Shown here: positions 1 through 7,063 of the stretch, piece by piece
How positions within the stretch are numbered: the stretch's first letter is position 1
Layout: every line of letters starts with the position of its first letter
DNA from: Streptomyces misionensis
GTDB taxonomy: Bacteria; Actinomycetota; Actinomycetes; Streptomycetales; Streptomycetaceae
Length of the DNA stretch: 64,000 nt
Assembly (NCBI RefSeq): GCF_900104815.1
Contig: NZ_FNTD01000004.1
Span: 2,992,501-3,056,500 of the forward strand
Direction of reading: 5' to 3'
Made by a program: the position numbers and the translations under genes
The notes under the pieces: model-generated
What the model was told of the DNA's origin: nothing
Databases searched by the model: none
Seen by the model: only the letters and a program-made list of their open reading frames with translations

Positions 1-410
1 TCGCGCAGCCGCTGGCCGGGACCGAGTTCGTCCACCGCGGCCCGGGCCGCCTCCTGCGGCGTCCGGTACGAGGTGTAGTGGTCGACCATGCTCAGCCAGG
101 TGCCGTCGGCGCGCCGCATCAGGTGCAGCGGGCGGCCGTCGACGGTGATCCGCCAGTCGGCGTCGAAGCCGCTGCGGCCCTCCTCGGGCATCCGCACGCC
201 CCGGATGTGCCGGCCCCGGTAGGTCTCGTCGAAGGAGTCGCCGCCGGGGCCCGCGACCGGGGGCACCGGCCGGGCGGCGGCGACGACCGGCGCGAGGGAG
301 AGGACCGCGGCGCAGGACAGCAGTCCCCGCGCCACCCGCCTCCGTGTCGGCCCGGCCGTCGTATCCGCTCTGGCCCGCTCCCTCGCGCCCACCGCTTCGC
401 CGTCGGTCAT
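1..410 (-). CDS. melC1: Tyrosinase cofactor MelC1 (partial, 3' end outside window)
   Basis: MelC1 is the chaperone that delivers copper to apotyrosinase MelC2 and helps export it through the Tat pathway. The gene starts at ATG 410 after a GGAGGG ribosome site. About 136 residues are visible. The N-terminus has a Tat-like signal (TRRRVARGLL followed by an alanine-rich hydrophobic stretch). The mature part has the family hallmarks FDETYRGRHIRGV, then ITVDGRPLHLMRRADGTW, and TPQEAARAAVDEL near the end. The stop lies off the left edge, and melC2 would be expected next in the same direction. The histidine-rich segment typical of several MelC1 proteins is not obvious. I am confident of the family and less so of the exact subgroup. 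Confidence 0.88.
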   Translation of the reverse strand, partial: MTDGEAVGARERARADTTAGPTRRRVARGLLSCAAVLSLAPVVAAARPVPPVAGPGGDSFDETYRGRHIRGVRMPEEGRSGFDADWRITVDGRPLHLMRRADGTWLSMVDHYTSYRTPQEAARAAVDELGPGQRLR

Positions 411-559
411 CGCACCCTCCTCGTCCGGGATCGGTTGTCGCACCCGGTAACCGGCCGGGGGCGGCCCCGGTCACCGGGATACGGCCGAACGCGCGGGCAA
501 GGGAGCCGTGCGGGTCACCCGCGTACGGCCGAACGGCGCTGTCGGGGAGGCCGTGCGGG

Positions 560-1072
560 TTACCGGCCGGAGTCCGTGCCGAGGCCGGCGCCGGCGACGG
601 TGCGCACCACGGGGGCGAGGAGGCCGGCCTCGGGGGCCTTGAGGCCGGGCAGGCCGAAGTTGTGCGGGTCGGGCTGGGTGAGGGGCGCGTCCAGGTCCAG
701 CCCGGGGCCGAGGGTGTGCAGGCCGGAGGCGGGAGCGTCGACGTCGAGGTGGTCGAAGCCCTCGCCGAGCAGCCGCGGCAGCGGCGCGCGCAGGTCGGCG
801 CCGGGCAGGGAGCCGCTGATCGGGACCTGGGGCAGGATGCCCTCGGGCAGCAGCCGGCCCGTGGTGTAGCGCGGGCCGTCGGGGGTGCCCGGGGTCAGCA
901 GCGGCACGTCCAGGGAGGCCTCAGGCACCGGAGTGCCGAGGGACTGGGAGACGCCGCCCAGCGGCACCGGGACGGGGACCGAGCCGGCCGCGGCGGCGGG
1001 GGTGGCGGCCAGGGCGGCGGCCGCGGCGCCGGTGACGACGGCGGCAAGGGTTCCTCGGGTGGTCGGCTTCAT
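560..1072 (-). CDS. Secreted Pro/Leu/Gly-rich protein of unknown function
   Basis: This 170-residue protein begins with a clear Sec signal peptide (MKPTTRG, then an alanine-rich core ending around AAAAG at residue 30). The mature part is low-complexity and rich in Pro, Leu and Gly (VPVPVPLGG near the N-terminus), with no cysteine and no recognised domain. The ATG at 1072 is preceded by GAAGGGA about 11 bases upstream. It lies in the secreted and surface-protein block that includes chaplins and rodlins, so a cell-envelope role is plausible, but nothing in the sequence proves it. Confidence 0.7.
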   Translation of the reverse strand: MKPTTRGTLAAVVTGAAAAALAATPAAAAGSVPVPVPLGGVSQSLGTPVPEASLDVPLLTPGTPDGPRYTTGRLLPEGILPQVPISGSLPGADLRAPLPRLLGEGFDHLDVDAPASGLHTLGPGLDLDAPLTQPDPHNFGLPGLKAPEAGLLAPVVRTVAGAGLGTDSGR

Positions 1073-1137
1073 CTCGGCTACGGTCCCTTCACGGATGCGG
1101 GAGTTGACGTCCGTACCGCGTAACTGGCGTTGCCGGA

Positions 1138-1169
1138 GGGGGAAAACGGCGTCGGCGCGCTTTTCCCCC
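1138..1169 (-). terminator. Hairpin downstream of the DUF5949 gene
   Basis: GGGGGAAAA at 1138-1146 pairs perfectly with TTTTCCCCC at 1161-1169, leaving a 14-base loop. It lies between the stop of the 1295-1783 gene and the start of the next minus-strand gene. It could end the first transcript. There is no long T-run after it. Confidence 0.5.
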
Positions 1170-1294
1170 GGCTGCCGTAATAGTCGGCTGGTCGTGCCGG
1201 GCCGCTCCGCGAGTCCCCTCGCCGGGCCGGCCCGGTGCGGCCACCGGGCGGCGGGGGCGTCCCCGAGTCGGCCGGGCGGCTCGGGTCGGCCGCG

Positions 1295-1783
1295 TCAGCG
1301 CAGGCTGGTGGCGGGCAGTACGACGTGGGCGGCGGCGTTCAGGGTCTCCTGGGCGCCGGCGAACGCGGCCAGCGCGGCGGGCGACACGATGGTGCCGGGG
1401 GCGCCCTCGGGCCAGGCTCGGGTGGTGAAGACGAGGTAGGCGTAGCCGCGGGCGCGGACGGCGGCGAGCCATTCCGGCGGCGCGGGGGCCTGGGCGATCA
1501 GCCGCGGCATCCGCACGACCGCCTGCCCGGCCTCCACCAGCAGGCTGATGGGCAGGCTGGGCCGGTACGTGCCGTCGACCAGGTCGCCGCCGACCGGCAG
1601 CCCGTTGCTCACCAGCAGGTGCTCGACCGCGGCGGCGGTGGTGTCCGGGCCGCCCGGCGCGTCCCCGAGGGAGTAGGCCAGCAGATAGGGCATGTCGGTG
1701 CCGTCGGGGGCCGCGCCGCTCCAGGGCAGCACGACGAGCGTGCCGAGGTCGGCGGGGTGTGGTGCGGTGGGGGTTGAGGTCAC
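1295..1783 (-). CDS. DUF5949 family protein
   Basis: This is a 162-residue cytoplasmic-looking protein with no signal peptide. The opening (ADLGTLVVLPWSGAAPDGTDMPYLLAYSLGD) and the later segment LPISLLVEAGQAVVRMP match what I remember of the actinobacterial DUF5949 family, whose function is unknown. The start is GTG 1783, with AAGG eight bases upstream. It has no operon partner. The family call is from memory of family sequences and was not checked by search. Confidence 0.65.
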   Translation of the reverse strand: MTSTPTAPHPADLGTLVVLPWSGAAPDGTDMPYLLAYSLGDAPGGPDTTAAAVEHLLVSNGLPVGGDLVDGTYRPSLPISLLVEAGQAVVRMPRLIAQAPAPPEWLAAVRARGYAYLVFTTRAWPEGAPGTIVSPAALAAFAGAQETLNAAAHVVLPATSLR

Positions 1784-1938
1784 CGCGCGACCTTATCGAC
1801 GGGCCCGGGGGCGGTCCGGCGGCTTCTCACCCGTCCGGACCAGTGGTCCGGGGGGCTCCACACGATCGAGGGAAGGGGCCTCGAACGGGTCGGGGCCGGT
1901 GCCGCGGATGCGGTACCGGCCCCGGGGCGCGAGGGGTG

Positions 1939-2229
1939 TCAGCTCTGCAGGGGCAGGCCGCCGAGCAGCGGGTTGTGCTGGTTCAGCGCGGTGGTGGCGC
2001 CCTTGACGGTGTGCAGCAGGGAGTCCTTGTTCTCGGTGTCGAGCGCGTCCGACTGGTGCTGGATCGGCATCACGTCGCGCAGGGTGATGGGGCCCTTGGC
2101 GAGCTGGTTGACGGCACCGTTGAGGCTGGTGGGCGTCAGGTCGGAGGCGTTGTAGGCGAACGCGGGCGCGCTGACGCCGGCGAGGGCCACGGAACCGGCA
2201 ACGACGACGGCAGCCTTCAGGGACTTCAT
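1939..2229 (-). CDS. Small secreted protein of unknown function
   Basis: This is a protein of about 96 residues with a Sec signal (MKSLKAAVVVAGSVALAGVSAPAFA, cleavage after AFA). The mature part is polar and has no cysteine (YNASDLTPTSLNG at its start). Two ATG codons lie in tandem at 2232 and 2229. The ribosome site AGAGG is better spaced for the second. The gene sits just before the chaplin and rodlin group and has the same signal-peptide style, but it lacks both the chaplin GN...C and the rodlin signatures. It was probably co-selected as a surface protein, but this is inference. Confidence 0.72.
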   Translation of the reverse strand: MKSLKAAVVVAGSVALAGVSAPAFAYNASDLTPTSLNGAVNQLAKGPITLRDVMPIQHQSDALDTENKDSLLHTVKGATTALNQHNPLLGGLPLQS

Positions 2230-2367
2230 CATGTTCCTCTCTTCGGGCGGCTCGACGCCGCCCAGGGGATGTCCGACGCCGTGCCTAACGACCGCCGCGC
2301 CGGGCCGAAACCCCGTGGCCCGGAAGACATATGAACATGCCCCGGTCCGCGCCCGGCCCTCGGACGC

Positions 2368-3195
2368 TCACCCGGTCGCGGGCAGGCTCGGCAGCGCGGG
2401 CAGGCTCGGCAGCGCGCTCGGCGTGGCGGCCGGGGTGGGGGTCGCGACGGGGGTCGCGACGGGGGTCGCGGTGGGGGTCGGGTTGAGGGACGCGAGCAGC
2501 AGGTCAACGAGGTTCTTGGCGTTGGAGACCACCTGGTCGACCTGGGAGACGACCGCGTTGACCAGGGCGTCCACCGCGGCGAGCACATCGCCGAGGAGAT
2601 CGCGGGCGGCGGGCACGGCCCGCGTCGCGCCGTGCTTGGCGGCGGAGGTGGCCGGCTTGGGCATCGCCGACTGCGACTCGGAGCCCGAGGGGACGACGGC
2701 GGGCGCGGAGGGCGTGGCGGGCTGCGCGGGTACGGCGGAGGCCGTCGAGGTGGCGGCGGGGGCGGTGGGCGTGGTCGCGGGGGTCGACGGCGCCGCGGGA
2801 GCCGTCGGGGTGGCGGGAGTCGACGGCAGGGCGGGGGCCGTGGGTTCGGCCGCGGCCGTCGGCGTGGCGAGTGTTCCGGCCGCCGCCGCCCGTTCGAGTG
2901 CCTTCTTCGCCTCGTCGCCCAGCCGCCTGGCCTCGGCCGCCGGCAGTCTGCCCTCGGTCAGCGACCGGTCGAGCAGGGTGACGACCTGCTTGGGCACGGA
3001 GCCGTTGCGGTCCATGGCCCTGACCTGGGCGAGCAGTTTCGCGGCGCCGGGCAGGGAGGTCTGGGAGGCCCCGGTGTCGGCACGGTCTCCCGTCGAGTCG
3101 GCGGAGACGGCGACGGCGACCGGGCCGGTGACGGCGGCCAGGACGGCGGCACCGACGACGGTGGTGGCGAGGCGCCGCGTGGGCAGAGCACGCAT
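2368..3195 (-). CDS. Secreted Ala/Pro/Thr-rich protein
   Basis: This 275-residue protein starts at ATG 3193-3195 behind AAAGGAA. An in-frame extension of 22 codons upstream lacks a ribosome site. After the signal (MRALPTRRLATTVVGAAVL, cleaved near AVAVSA) comes a helical segment of about 70 residues (LLAQVRAMDRNG... RRLGDEAKKALE). A disordered PT/PA-rich linker of about 80 residues follows, then a second helical segment (LLGDVLAAVDALVNAVVSQVDQVV), then a tail of PTPTATPVATP repeats ending LPATG. The LPATG lies at the extreme C-terminus with no membrane segment after it, so it is not a usable sortase signal. Function is unknown. Confidence 0.68.
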   Translation of the reverse strand: MRALPTRRLATTVVGAAVLAAVTGPVAVAVSADSTGDRADTGASQTSLPGAAKLLAQVRAMDRNGSVPKQVVTLLDRSLTEGRLPAAEARRLGDEAKKALERAAAAGTLATPTAAAEPTAPALPSTPATPTAPAAPSTPATTPTAPAATSTASAVPAQPATPSAPAVVPSGSESQSAMPKPATSAAKHGATRAVPAARDLLGDVLAAVDALVNAVVSQVDQVVSNAKNLVDLLLASLNPTPTATPVATPVATPTPAATPSALPSLPALPSLPATG

Positions 3196-3352
3196 GGGGA
3201 TTCCTTTCGGACGGGTTCGGGGATCCGAAGCCACCGTCGGTTCGCCGCCCGCGCCCCGCAACCGCTCGCTACGCCACCTGCCCCGTCCGGGCCGCCCGCT
3301 GCCCCGTCCGCCGTAACGGACGTGCCGGACCCCGTGCCCCCGGACACGGCGA

Positions 3353-3396
3353 ACCGGCCGCCCACCCCACGACGGATGCGGGGGTGGACGGCCGGT
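3353..3396 (-). terminator. Terminator hairpin after the short chaplin gene
   Basis: ACCGGCCG plus CCCACCCC (3353-3368) pairs with GGGGGTGG plus the GGCCGGT arm (3380-3396) across an 11-base loop. It begins 20 bases past the stop of the chaplin gene at 3416. The stem is long and GC-rich, and the T-run is weak, as is common in Streptomyces. Confidence 0.6.
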
Positions 3397-3415
3397 CGGG
3401 GGACTGCGGCGGACG

Positions 3416-3655
3416 TCAGCCGTTGGCGCAGGTGTTGCCGAACGCCGGGTTCAGCAGGCCGATGACGTCGATGGTGTTGCCGCAGAGGTTGATCGGCACG
3501 TGGATCGGGACCTGGATGACATTGCCCGACGCGACGCCCGGCGAGTTGGCGGCGACGCCGTTGGCGCCCGCGTCGGCGGCGGCGACACCGGCGGTGCCGG
3601 CGACGGCCGCGACGGCGGCAGAGGTCAGGACCAGACCCTTCGCGATACGCGACAT
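3416..3655 (-). CDS. Short chaplin (hydrophobic aerial-hypha surface protein)
   Basis: Chaplins are secreted, self-assembling proteins that form amyloid-like surfactant films letting aerial hyphae leave the aqueous phase. This 79-residue precursor starts at ATG 3655 (ribosome site AAGGAGC). It has a signal peptide (MSRIAKGLVLTSAAVAAVAG, cleaved after AAA) followed by one chaplin domain (PF03777). That domain runs from DAGANGVAANSPGVASGN to CGNTIDVIGLLNPAFGNTCANG, with the two conserved cysteines 17 residues apart. The short class in S. coelicolor is ChpD-H. Which one this corresponds to cannot be fixed here. A 5' leader stem-loop precedes it (3677-3712). Confidence 0.93.
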   Translation of the reverse strand: MSRIAKGLVLTSAAVAAVAGTAGVAAADAGANGVAANSPGVASGNVIQVPIHVPINLCGNTIDVIGLLNPAFGNTCANG

Positions 3656-3676
3656 GGAAAGGTGCTCCTTGGGATC

Positions 3677-3712
3677 GACACAAACATCCGGGCGGACACC
3701 CGGCGTTGTGTC
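3677..3712 (-). promoter_or_regulatory. Nested stem-loop in the leader of the short chaplin gene
   Basis: GACACAA (3677-3683) pairs with TTGTGTC (3706-3712). Inside it, CCGGG (3688-3692) pairs with CCCGG (3699-3703). The structure sits 21 bases upstream of the chaplin ATG at 3655. It may be a translational control element, an operator palindrome, or chance. The nested perfect pairing makes chance less likely. Confidence 0.4.
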
Positions 3713-3787
3713 AACGCGCCCCGTCCGCGCGGGTTGTGCCGCCAAAGGAGTGATCCTCCTTTGACTGACGGCCCGTCATCACACGGG

Positions 3788-3819
3788 AGGACCCCCGCAC
3801 GGGCGCGCGCGGGGGTCCT
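3788..3819 (-). terminator. Terminator hairpin after the long chaplin gene
   Basis: AGGACCCCCGC (3788-3798) pairs perfectly over 11 bases with GCGGGGGTCCT (3809-3819), leaving a 10-base loop. It begins nine bases beyond the stop of the long chaplin gene at 3828 and precedes the next chaplin gene on the same strand. Confidence 0.65.
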
Positions 3820-3827
3820 GCCGGGCG

Positions 3828-4649
3828 TCACCGGCGGGCGGTGTTCCGGCCTCGGCGGTACAGCACCGCGCCGGCCGCGATCAGCGCGGCGCTGGCGGCC
3901 GAAGTCGCGATCATGGCGCGGGCGTTGCCACCGGTGTGCGGCAGCGAGGGGTGGCCCGGGGGCGGGGTGGTCGGCGGGGTGGTCTCGGGCGGCGGCGTGG
4001 TCTCACCACCGCCGTACGGGGGCGGAGTCGTCTCGTTGCCGTACGACGGCGGCGGAGTCGTCTCGTTCCCGTAGGAGGGCGGTGGGGTCGTCTCGTTGCC
4101 GTACGAGGGCGTCGGGGTGGTCTCGTTGCCGTACGAGGGCGGCGGAGTCGTCTCGTTCCCGTAGGAAGGCGGTGGAGTCGTCTCGTTGCCGTACGACGGC
4201 GGCGGGGTGGTCTCGTTGCCGTACGACGGCGGCGGAGTCGTCTCGTGTCCGTACGACGACGGCGCGGTCGTCTCGGAACTCCCGTAGGACGGCGGCGTCG
4301 TGTCGTGTCCGTACGACGACGGCGCGGTGGTCTCGGAGCTGCCGTAGCCGCTCGTGTCGTCGTCGCCGTAACCGGTGGGCGGGGTCGAATGGTGCTGGTG
4401 ACCGCCGACGTTGGCACAGAAGTTGCCGAACGCGGGGTTCAGCGCCGCGGCCACGTCCACGGAGTTGCCGCAGACGTTCACCGGGATGTGCACCGGGACC
4501 TGGACGCTGTTGCCGGACAGCACGCCCGGCGAGCCCTGGGCGACGCTCTGCCCGCCGGAGTCGGCGAGCGCGGCACTGCCGTACAACGACAGCACGCCGG
4601 TCGCGGCCGCGGCGGCCACGACCATGCCCTTGCTGAGGGTCTGTCGCAA
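3828..4649 (-). CDS. Long repeat-bearing chaplin with LPHTG sorting signal
   Basis: This 273-residue wall-anchored chaplin has a signal peptide at residues 1-29 (ending SAALA) and a single chaplin domain at 30-81. The domain has cysteines 60 and 78 and the motifs SPGVLSGN and LNPAFGNFC. A disordered region of about 150 residues follows, built from two longer ETTAPSSYGH units and about eight SYGNETTPPP decapeptides. The protein ends with LPHTG at 236-240, a hydrophobic segment at about 245-264 and a basic tail, which is a sortase substrate layout. The start is TTG 4649 with AGGA upstream. An ATG eight codons later lacks a properly spaced site. Classical long chaplins ChpA-C carry two chaplin domains and LAXTG, so this is a different architecture. 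Confidence 0.9.
   Translation of the reverse strand: MRQTLSKGMVVAAAAATGVLSLYGSAALADSGGQSVAQGSPGVLSGNSVQVPVHIPVNVCGNSVDVAAALNPAFGNFCANVGGHQHHSTPPTGYGDDDTSGYGSSETTAPSSYGHDTTPPSYGSSETTAPSSYGHETTPPPSYGNETTPPPSYGNETTPPPSYGNETTPPPSYGNETTPTPSYGNETTPPPSYGNETTPPPSYGNETTPPPYGGGETTPPPETTPPTTPPPGHPSLPHTGGNARAMIATSAASAALIAAGAVLYRRGRNTARR
4010..4270. repeat. Tandem ~30-bp coding repeats in the long chaplin gene
   Basis: Units of about 30 bp encode the decapeptide SYGNETTPPP. They repeat head to tail inside the 3828-4649 gene and differ mainly at synonymous positions. Boundaries are approximate. Such arrays change copy number by slippage or recombination, so length may vary between strains. Confidence 0.85.
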
Positions 4650-4770
4650 TCTCGTGGTCTTCCTGCTCGAAGTGGGGGAAGGCGAAGGCCGGCCCCGGGA
4701 CGCGGGATCGAGGGATCGACGGTCCGAGGCCGGCCGGGACGCAGCCGGGTGGGCTGGTGGGGGGCGAACG

Positions 4771-4998
4771 TCAGTGGTTGACGCAGGCGTTGCCGAAGGC
4801 GGGGTTCAGCACGCCGATGACGTCGATGCTGTTGCCGCACACGTTGATCGGCACGTGGACCGGGATCTGGACCACGTTGCCGGAGAGCACACCCGGGGAG
4901 CCGGCGGCGACCCCGTTGGCACCGGAGTCGGCGAAGGCGGGGGCGGCCGCGCCCAGCGCCAGGATGGCGCCGGCGACGACAGCAGCGCTCTTCTTCAT
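4771..4998 (-). CDS. Short chaplin
   Basis: This 75-residue chaplin precursor starts at ATG 4998 (MKKSAAVVAG), preceded by AGAAGGG. An upstream in-frame ATG at 5022 has no usable ribosome site. The signal peptide ends AAPAFA. The mature domain runs from DSGANGVAAGSPGVLSGN to CGNSIDVIGVLNPAFGNACVNH and holds the two family cysteines. It is very similar to the chaplin at 3416-3655, so the two look like recent paralogues. It acts outside the cell in the surface film together with rodlins, which are encoded immediately upstream on this map (5283-6994). Confidence 0.93.
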   Translation of the reverse strand: MKKSAAVVAGAILALGAAAPAFADSGANGVAAGSPGVLSGNVVQIPVHVPINVCGNSIDVIGVLNPAFGNACVNH

Positions 4999-5282
4999 GA
5001 GTTTTCCCTTCTCTGCGGTCATGCCCCTATTGCGGTCGAAACCGAGCGAGCACAGCTGGAACGGCTCGCACCATGACCGGCAGGTTGTAAAACGAGGGAT
5101 AGACAGCCGGAGAAACTCTGGAACGCGCGTCGCCCCCTAATTCACTCGAACGCCCTCAGGGAATTGACACCTTGGCGGACACGCGGATAACCGCTTCTTC
5201 GAGAAGGATGACGAAAACCGCCCGGGCGCCGGCGCGGGAGGGACCCGCGCGACACCCGGACGGCATTCGGACCGCGGCCGGT

Positions 5283-5693
5283 TCAGCTGTTGGTGGCGCC
5301 GTTGCCCGCGAGGACGGAGATGTCGTCCAGGATGTGCGACAGGGGCTCGTCGTCCTTGGCCTCGGTCGAGTTCTCGGCGCACTGCTGGTTCTGCGGCGAC
5401 GACAGCACGGGGATGTCCTGGACGCCGACGTTGATGGCGGCGAGGACCGACTGGACGTCCGCCTTGGCCGGGACGCCCACGCACAGCTCGTTGAGCGAGC
5501 CGCCGACCAGGGTGGCCTGCGGGCTCAGGTTGCCGTGGGTCGTGGCGTTGCCGAAGCTCTCGTGGGCTCCGGTGCCGCTGTACGACGTGGTACCGGTGTC
5601 GTTGCCGATGGCAAGCGCCTGGGGGGCCGCCGCCGCCGACACACCGATGAAGGACGCGGCGACCGCCGCCGCGGCCATTGCCTTCTTCAGCAT
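5283..5693 (-). CDS. Rodlin (RdlA/RdlB family)
   Basis: Rodlins organise chaplin fibrils into the paired rodlet pattern on aerial hyphae and spores. This 136-residue precursor starts at ATG 5693 behind GGAAAGGAAAG. The signal [28 protein letters not shown] is followed by the rodlin core: [48 protein letters not shown] and a C-terminus near [16 protein letters not shown]. It is divergent from the next rodlin gene, with a 280-bp region between them, as in the rdlA/rdlB pair known from S. coelicolor. Confidence 0.93.
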   Translation of the reverse strand: MLKKAMAAAAVAASFIGVSAAAAPQALAIGNDTGTTSYSGTGAHESFGNATTHGNLSPQATLVGGSLNELCVGVPAKADVQSVLAAINVGVQDIPVLSSPQNQQCAENSTEAKDDEPLSHILDDISVLAGNGATNS

Positions 5694-5973
5694 TTCGCTT
5701 TCCTTTCCTGGCTCCTCGCAAGGACGCACGTTCCTGCCCTCGCATCAACCGAGCCGACGCCATTTGGTTGCGGGGCGTCACCCGATCGGATCGCACGGCG
5801 GCGGCGGAACGACGAAACCGGTGGAATTCCCCGATCGGCACCCGATCGGCATTCGGCAGGCGCGGCGGGGGCCCGTGTGGGCCGAAGGAGTGAATCGGTG
5901 CAACCCGTCGGCGCGACGGGCCGTTGAACCAGGTCGCTCCGGTGACGGGGTGTCTTCAGAAGGGAAAGATCAC

Positions 5974-6384
5974 GTGATCAAGAAGGTTCTGGCCGTAGCC
6001 GGGGTCGCCGCCTCCATCGTCGGCGCCTCCGCCGCCGCCGCGTCGCCGGCGCTGGCCATCGGCAACGACACGGGCACCACGTCGTACAGCGGCACCAACG
6101 CCACGCAGACGTACGGCAACTCGGCCACCTACGGCAACATGAGCCCGCAGATGGCGCTCATCCAGGGCTCGTTCAACAAGCCCTGCATCGGCCTGCCGGC
6201 GAAGGCGGACCTCCAGTCGCTGGTCGGCCTGGCCAACATCGGCGTGGAGGACATCCCGATCCTGTCTTCGCCGCAGAACCAGCAGTGCACGGAGAACTCC
6301 ACGGAGGCGAAGGGCGACGAGGCCCTGTCGCACATCCTGGACGACATCTCCGTCCTCGCGGGCAACGGCGCCAACGGCAGCTGA
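5974..6384 (+). CDS. Rodlin (RdlA/RdlB family), second copy
   Basis: This 136-residue rodlin starts at GTG 5974 (VIKKVLAVAGVAASIVG), with GAAGGGAAAGATCAC in front. Longer in-frame extensions lack a ribosome site. Conserved rodlin segments are [48 protein letters not shown] and a C-terminus near [18 protein letters not shown]. The signal peptide ends SPALA. It forms a tandem pair with the 6587-6994 copy, each followed by a near-identical terminator hairpin. The divergent 280-bp region to the left presumably holds both promoters. Confidence 0.93.
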   Translation: MIKKVLAVAGVAASIVGASAAAASPALAIGNDTGTTSYSGTNATQTYGNSATYGNMSPQMALIQGSFNKPCIGLPAKADLQSLVGLANIGVEDIPILSSPQNQQCTENSTEAKGDEALSHILDDISVLAGNGANGS

Positions 6385-6400
6385 GCACCCCTCTCCACGG

Positions 6401-6432
6401 CGGCGGGTCACCGGTGCTCCGGTGACCCGCCG
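6401..6432 (+). terminator. Terminator after second rodlin gene
   Basis: A perfect 14-bp stem (6401-6414 with 6419-6432) carries a TGCT loop and starts 16 bases past the rodlin stop. A near copy follows the third rodlin (7013-7044), so the duplicated unit included the terminator. Confidence 0.8.
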
Positions 6433-6586
6433 TCGCGCCGTCCGGGGAAACGATCCCCCGGGACGTTCATGCATTCATCGCACCACACTGCTCCGATCGG
6501 GGCAAACGCCGCAACCACGGCTCCGCTGGGCCAGTTGACGGTCACGCAGCTCCTCCCCGGAGTCCGCCTTTCGAAAGGGAACGAAC

Positions 6587-6994
6587 ATGAAGAAGCTGTG
6601 GGCAACCGCGGCCGTCGCCGCCTCCGTGGCCGGTATCGCCGGTGCGGCGGCTCCCCAGGCCCTCGCCATCGGTAACGACCACGGCACCACGTCATACAGC
6701 GGCACCAACGCCACGTCGTCCTTCGGCAACTCGAGCACGTCCGGCAGCATGAGCCCGCAGCTCTCGCTGGTCGAGGGTTCGCTGAACAAGCCCTGCGTCG
6801 GCCTGCCGGCGAAGGTCGACGCGCAGTCGCTGATCGGCCTGCTCAACATCGGCGTCCAGGACATCCCGATCCTGTCCTCGCCGCAGTACCAGGAGTGCAC
6901 GGAGAACTCGACCGAGGCGAAGGGCGACGAGCCGCTCTCGCACATCCTGGACGACATCTCGGCCCTGTCGGGCAACGGCGCCACCGGCAGCTGA
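6587..6994 (+). CDS. Rodlin (RdlA/RdlB family), third copy
   Basis: This 135-residue rodlin starts at ATG 6587 (MKKLWATAAVAASVAGIAG), with GAAAGGGAACGAAC in front. The signal peptide ends PQALA. The core is [46 protein letters not shown] and VQDIPILSSPQYQECTENS, ending [18 protein letters not shown]. It is most similar to the adjacent copy at 5974-6384. S. coelicolor is known for two rodlins, so a third copy next to the pair is noteworthy. Confidence 0.93.
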   Translation: MKKLWATAAVAASVAGIAGAAAPQALAIGNDHGTTSYSGTNATSSFGNSSTSGSMSPQLSLVEGSLNKPCVGLPAKVDAQSLIGLLNIGVQDIPILSSPQYQECTENSTEAKGDEPLSHILDDISALSGNGATGS

Positions 6995-7012
6995 GCGGTC
7001 CTCCCCCCGCGG

Positions 7013-7044
7013 CGGCGGGTCACCGGTTCCCCGGTGGCCCGCCG
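7013..7044 (+). terminator. Terminator after third rodlin gene
   Basis: CGGCGGGTCACCGG (7013-7026) pairs with CCGGTGGCCCGCCG (7031-7044), with one wobble/mismatch position, a TTCC loop and TTT after it. It matches the hairpin after the second rodlin almost base for base. Confidence 0.78.
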
Positions 7045-7063
7045 TTTCGGCGTCCGGCCACGG

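Noticed and set aside
3147..3195. LPATG at the end of the 275-aa secreted protein as a sortase signal, and a longer N-terminus up to 3261
   Set aside because: The motif has no membrane segment or basic tail after it. The 22-codon N-terminal extension lacks a ribosome site and would disrupt the signal peptide.
4005..4340. Regular 30-bp repeats resembling a CRISPR array
   Set aside because: The units are contiguous, without spacers, and encode in-frame decapeptides of the long chaplin.
5694..5973. BldN-type promoters for the divergent rodlins
   Set aside because: I looked for a CGTAAC-N16-CGTT-like pair and found no convincing match by eye, so no promoter is annotated.
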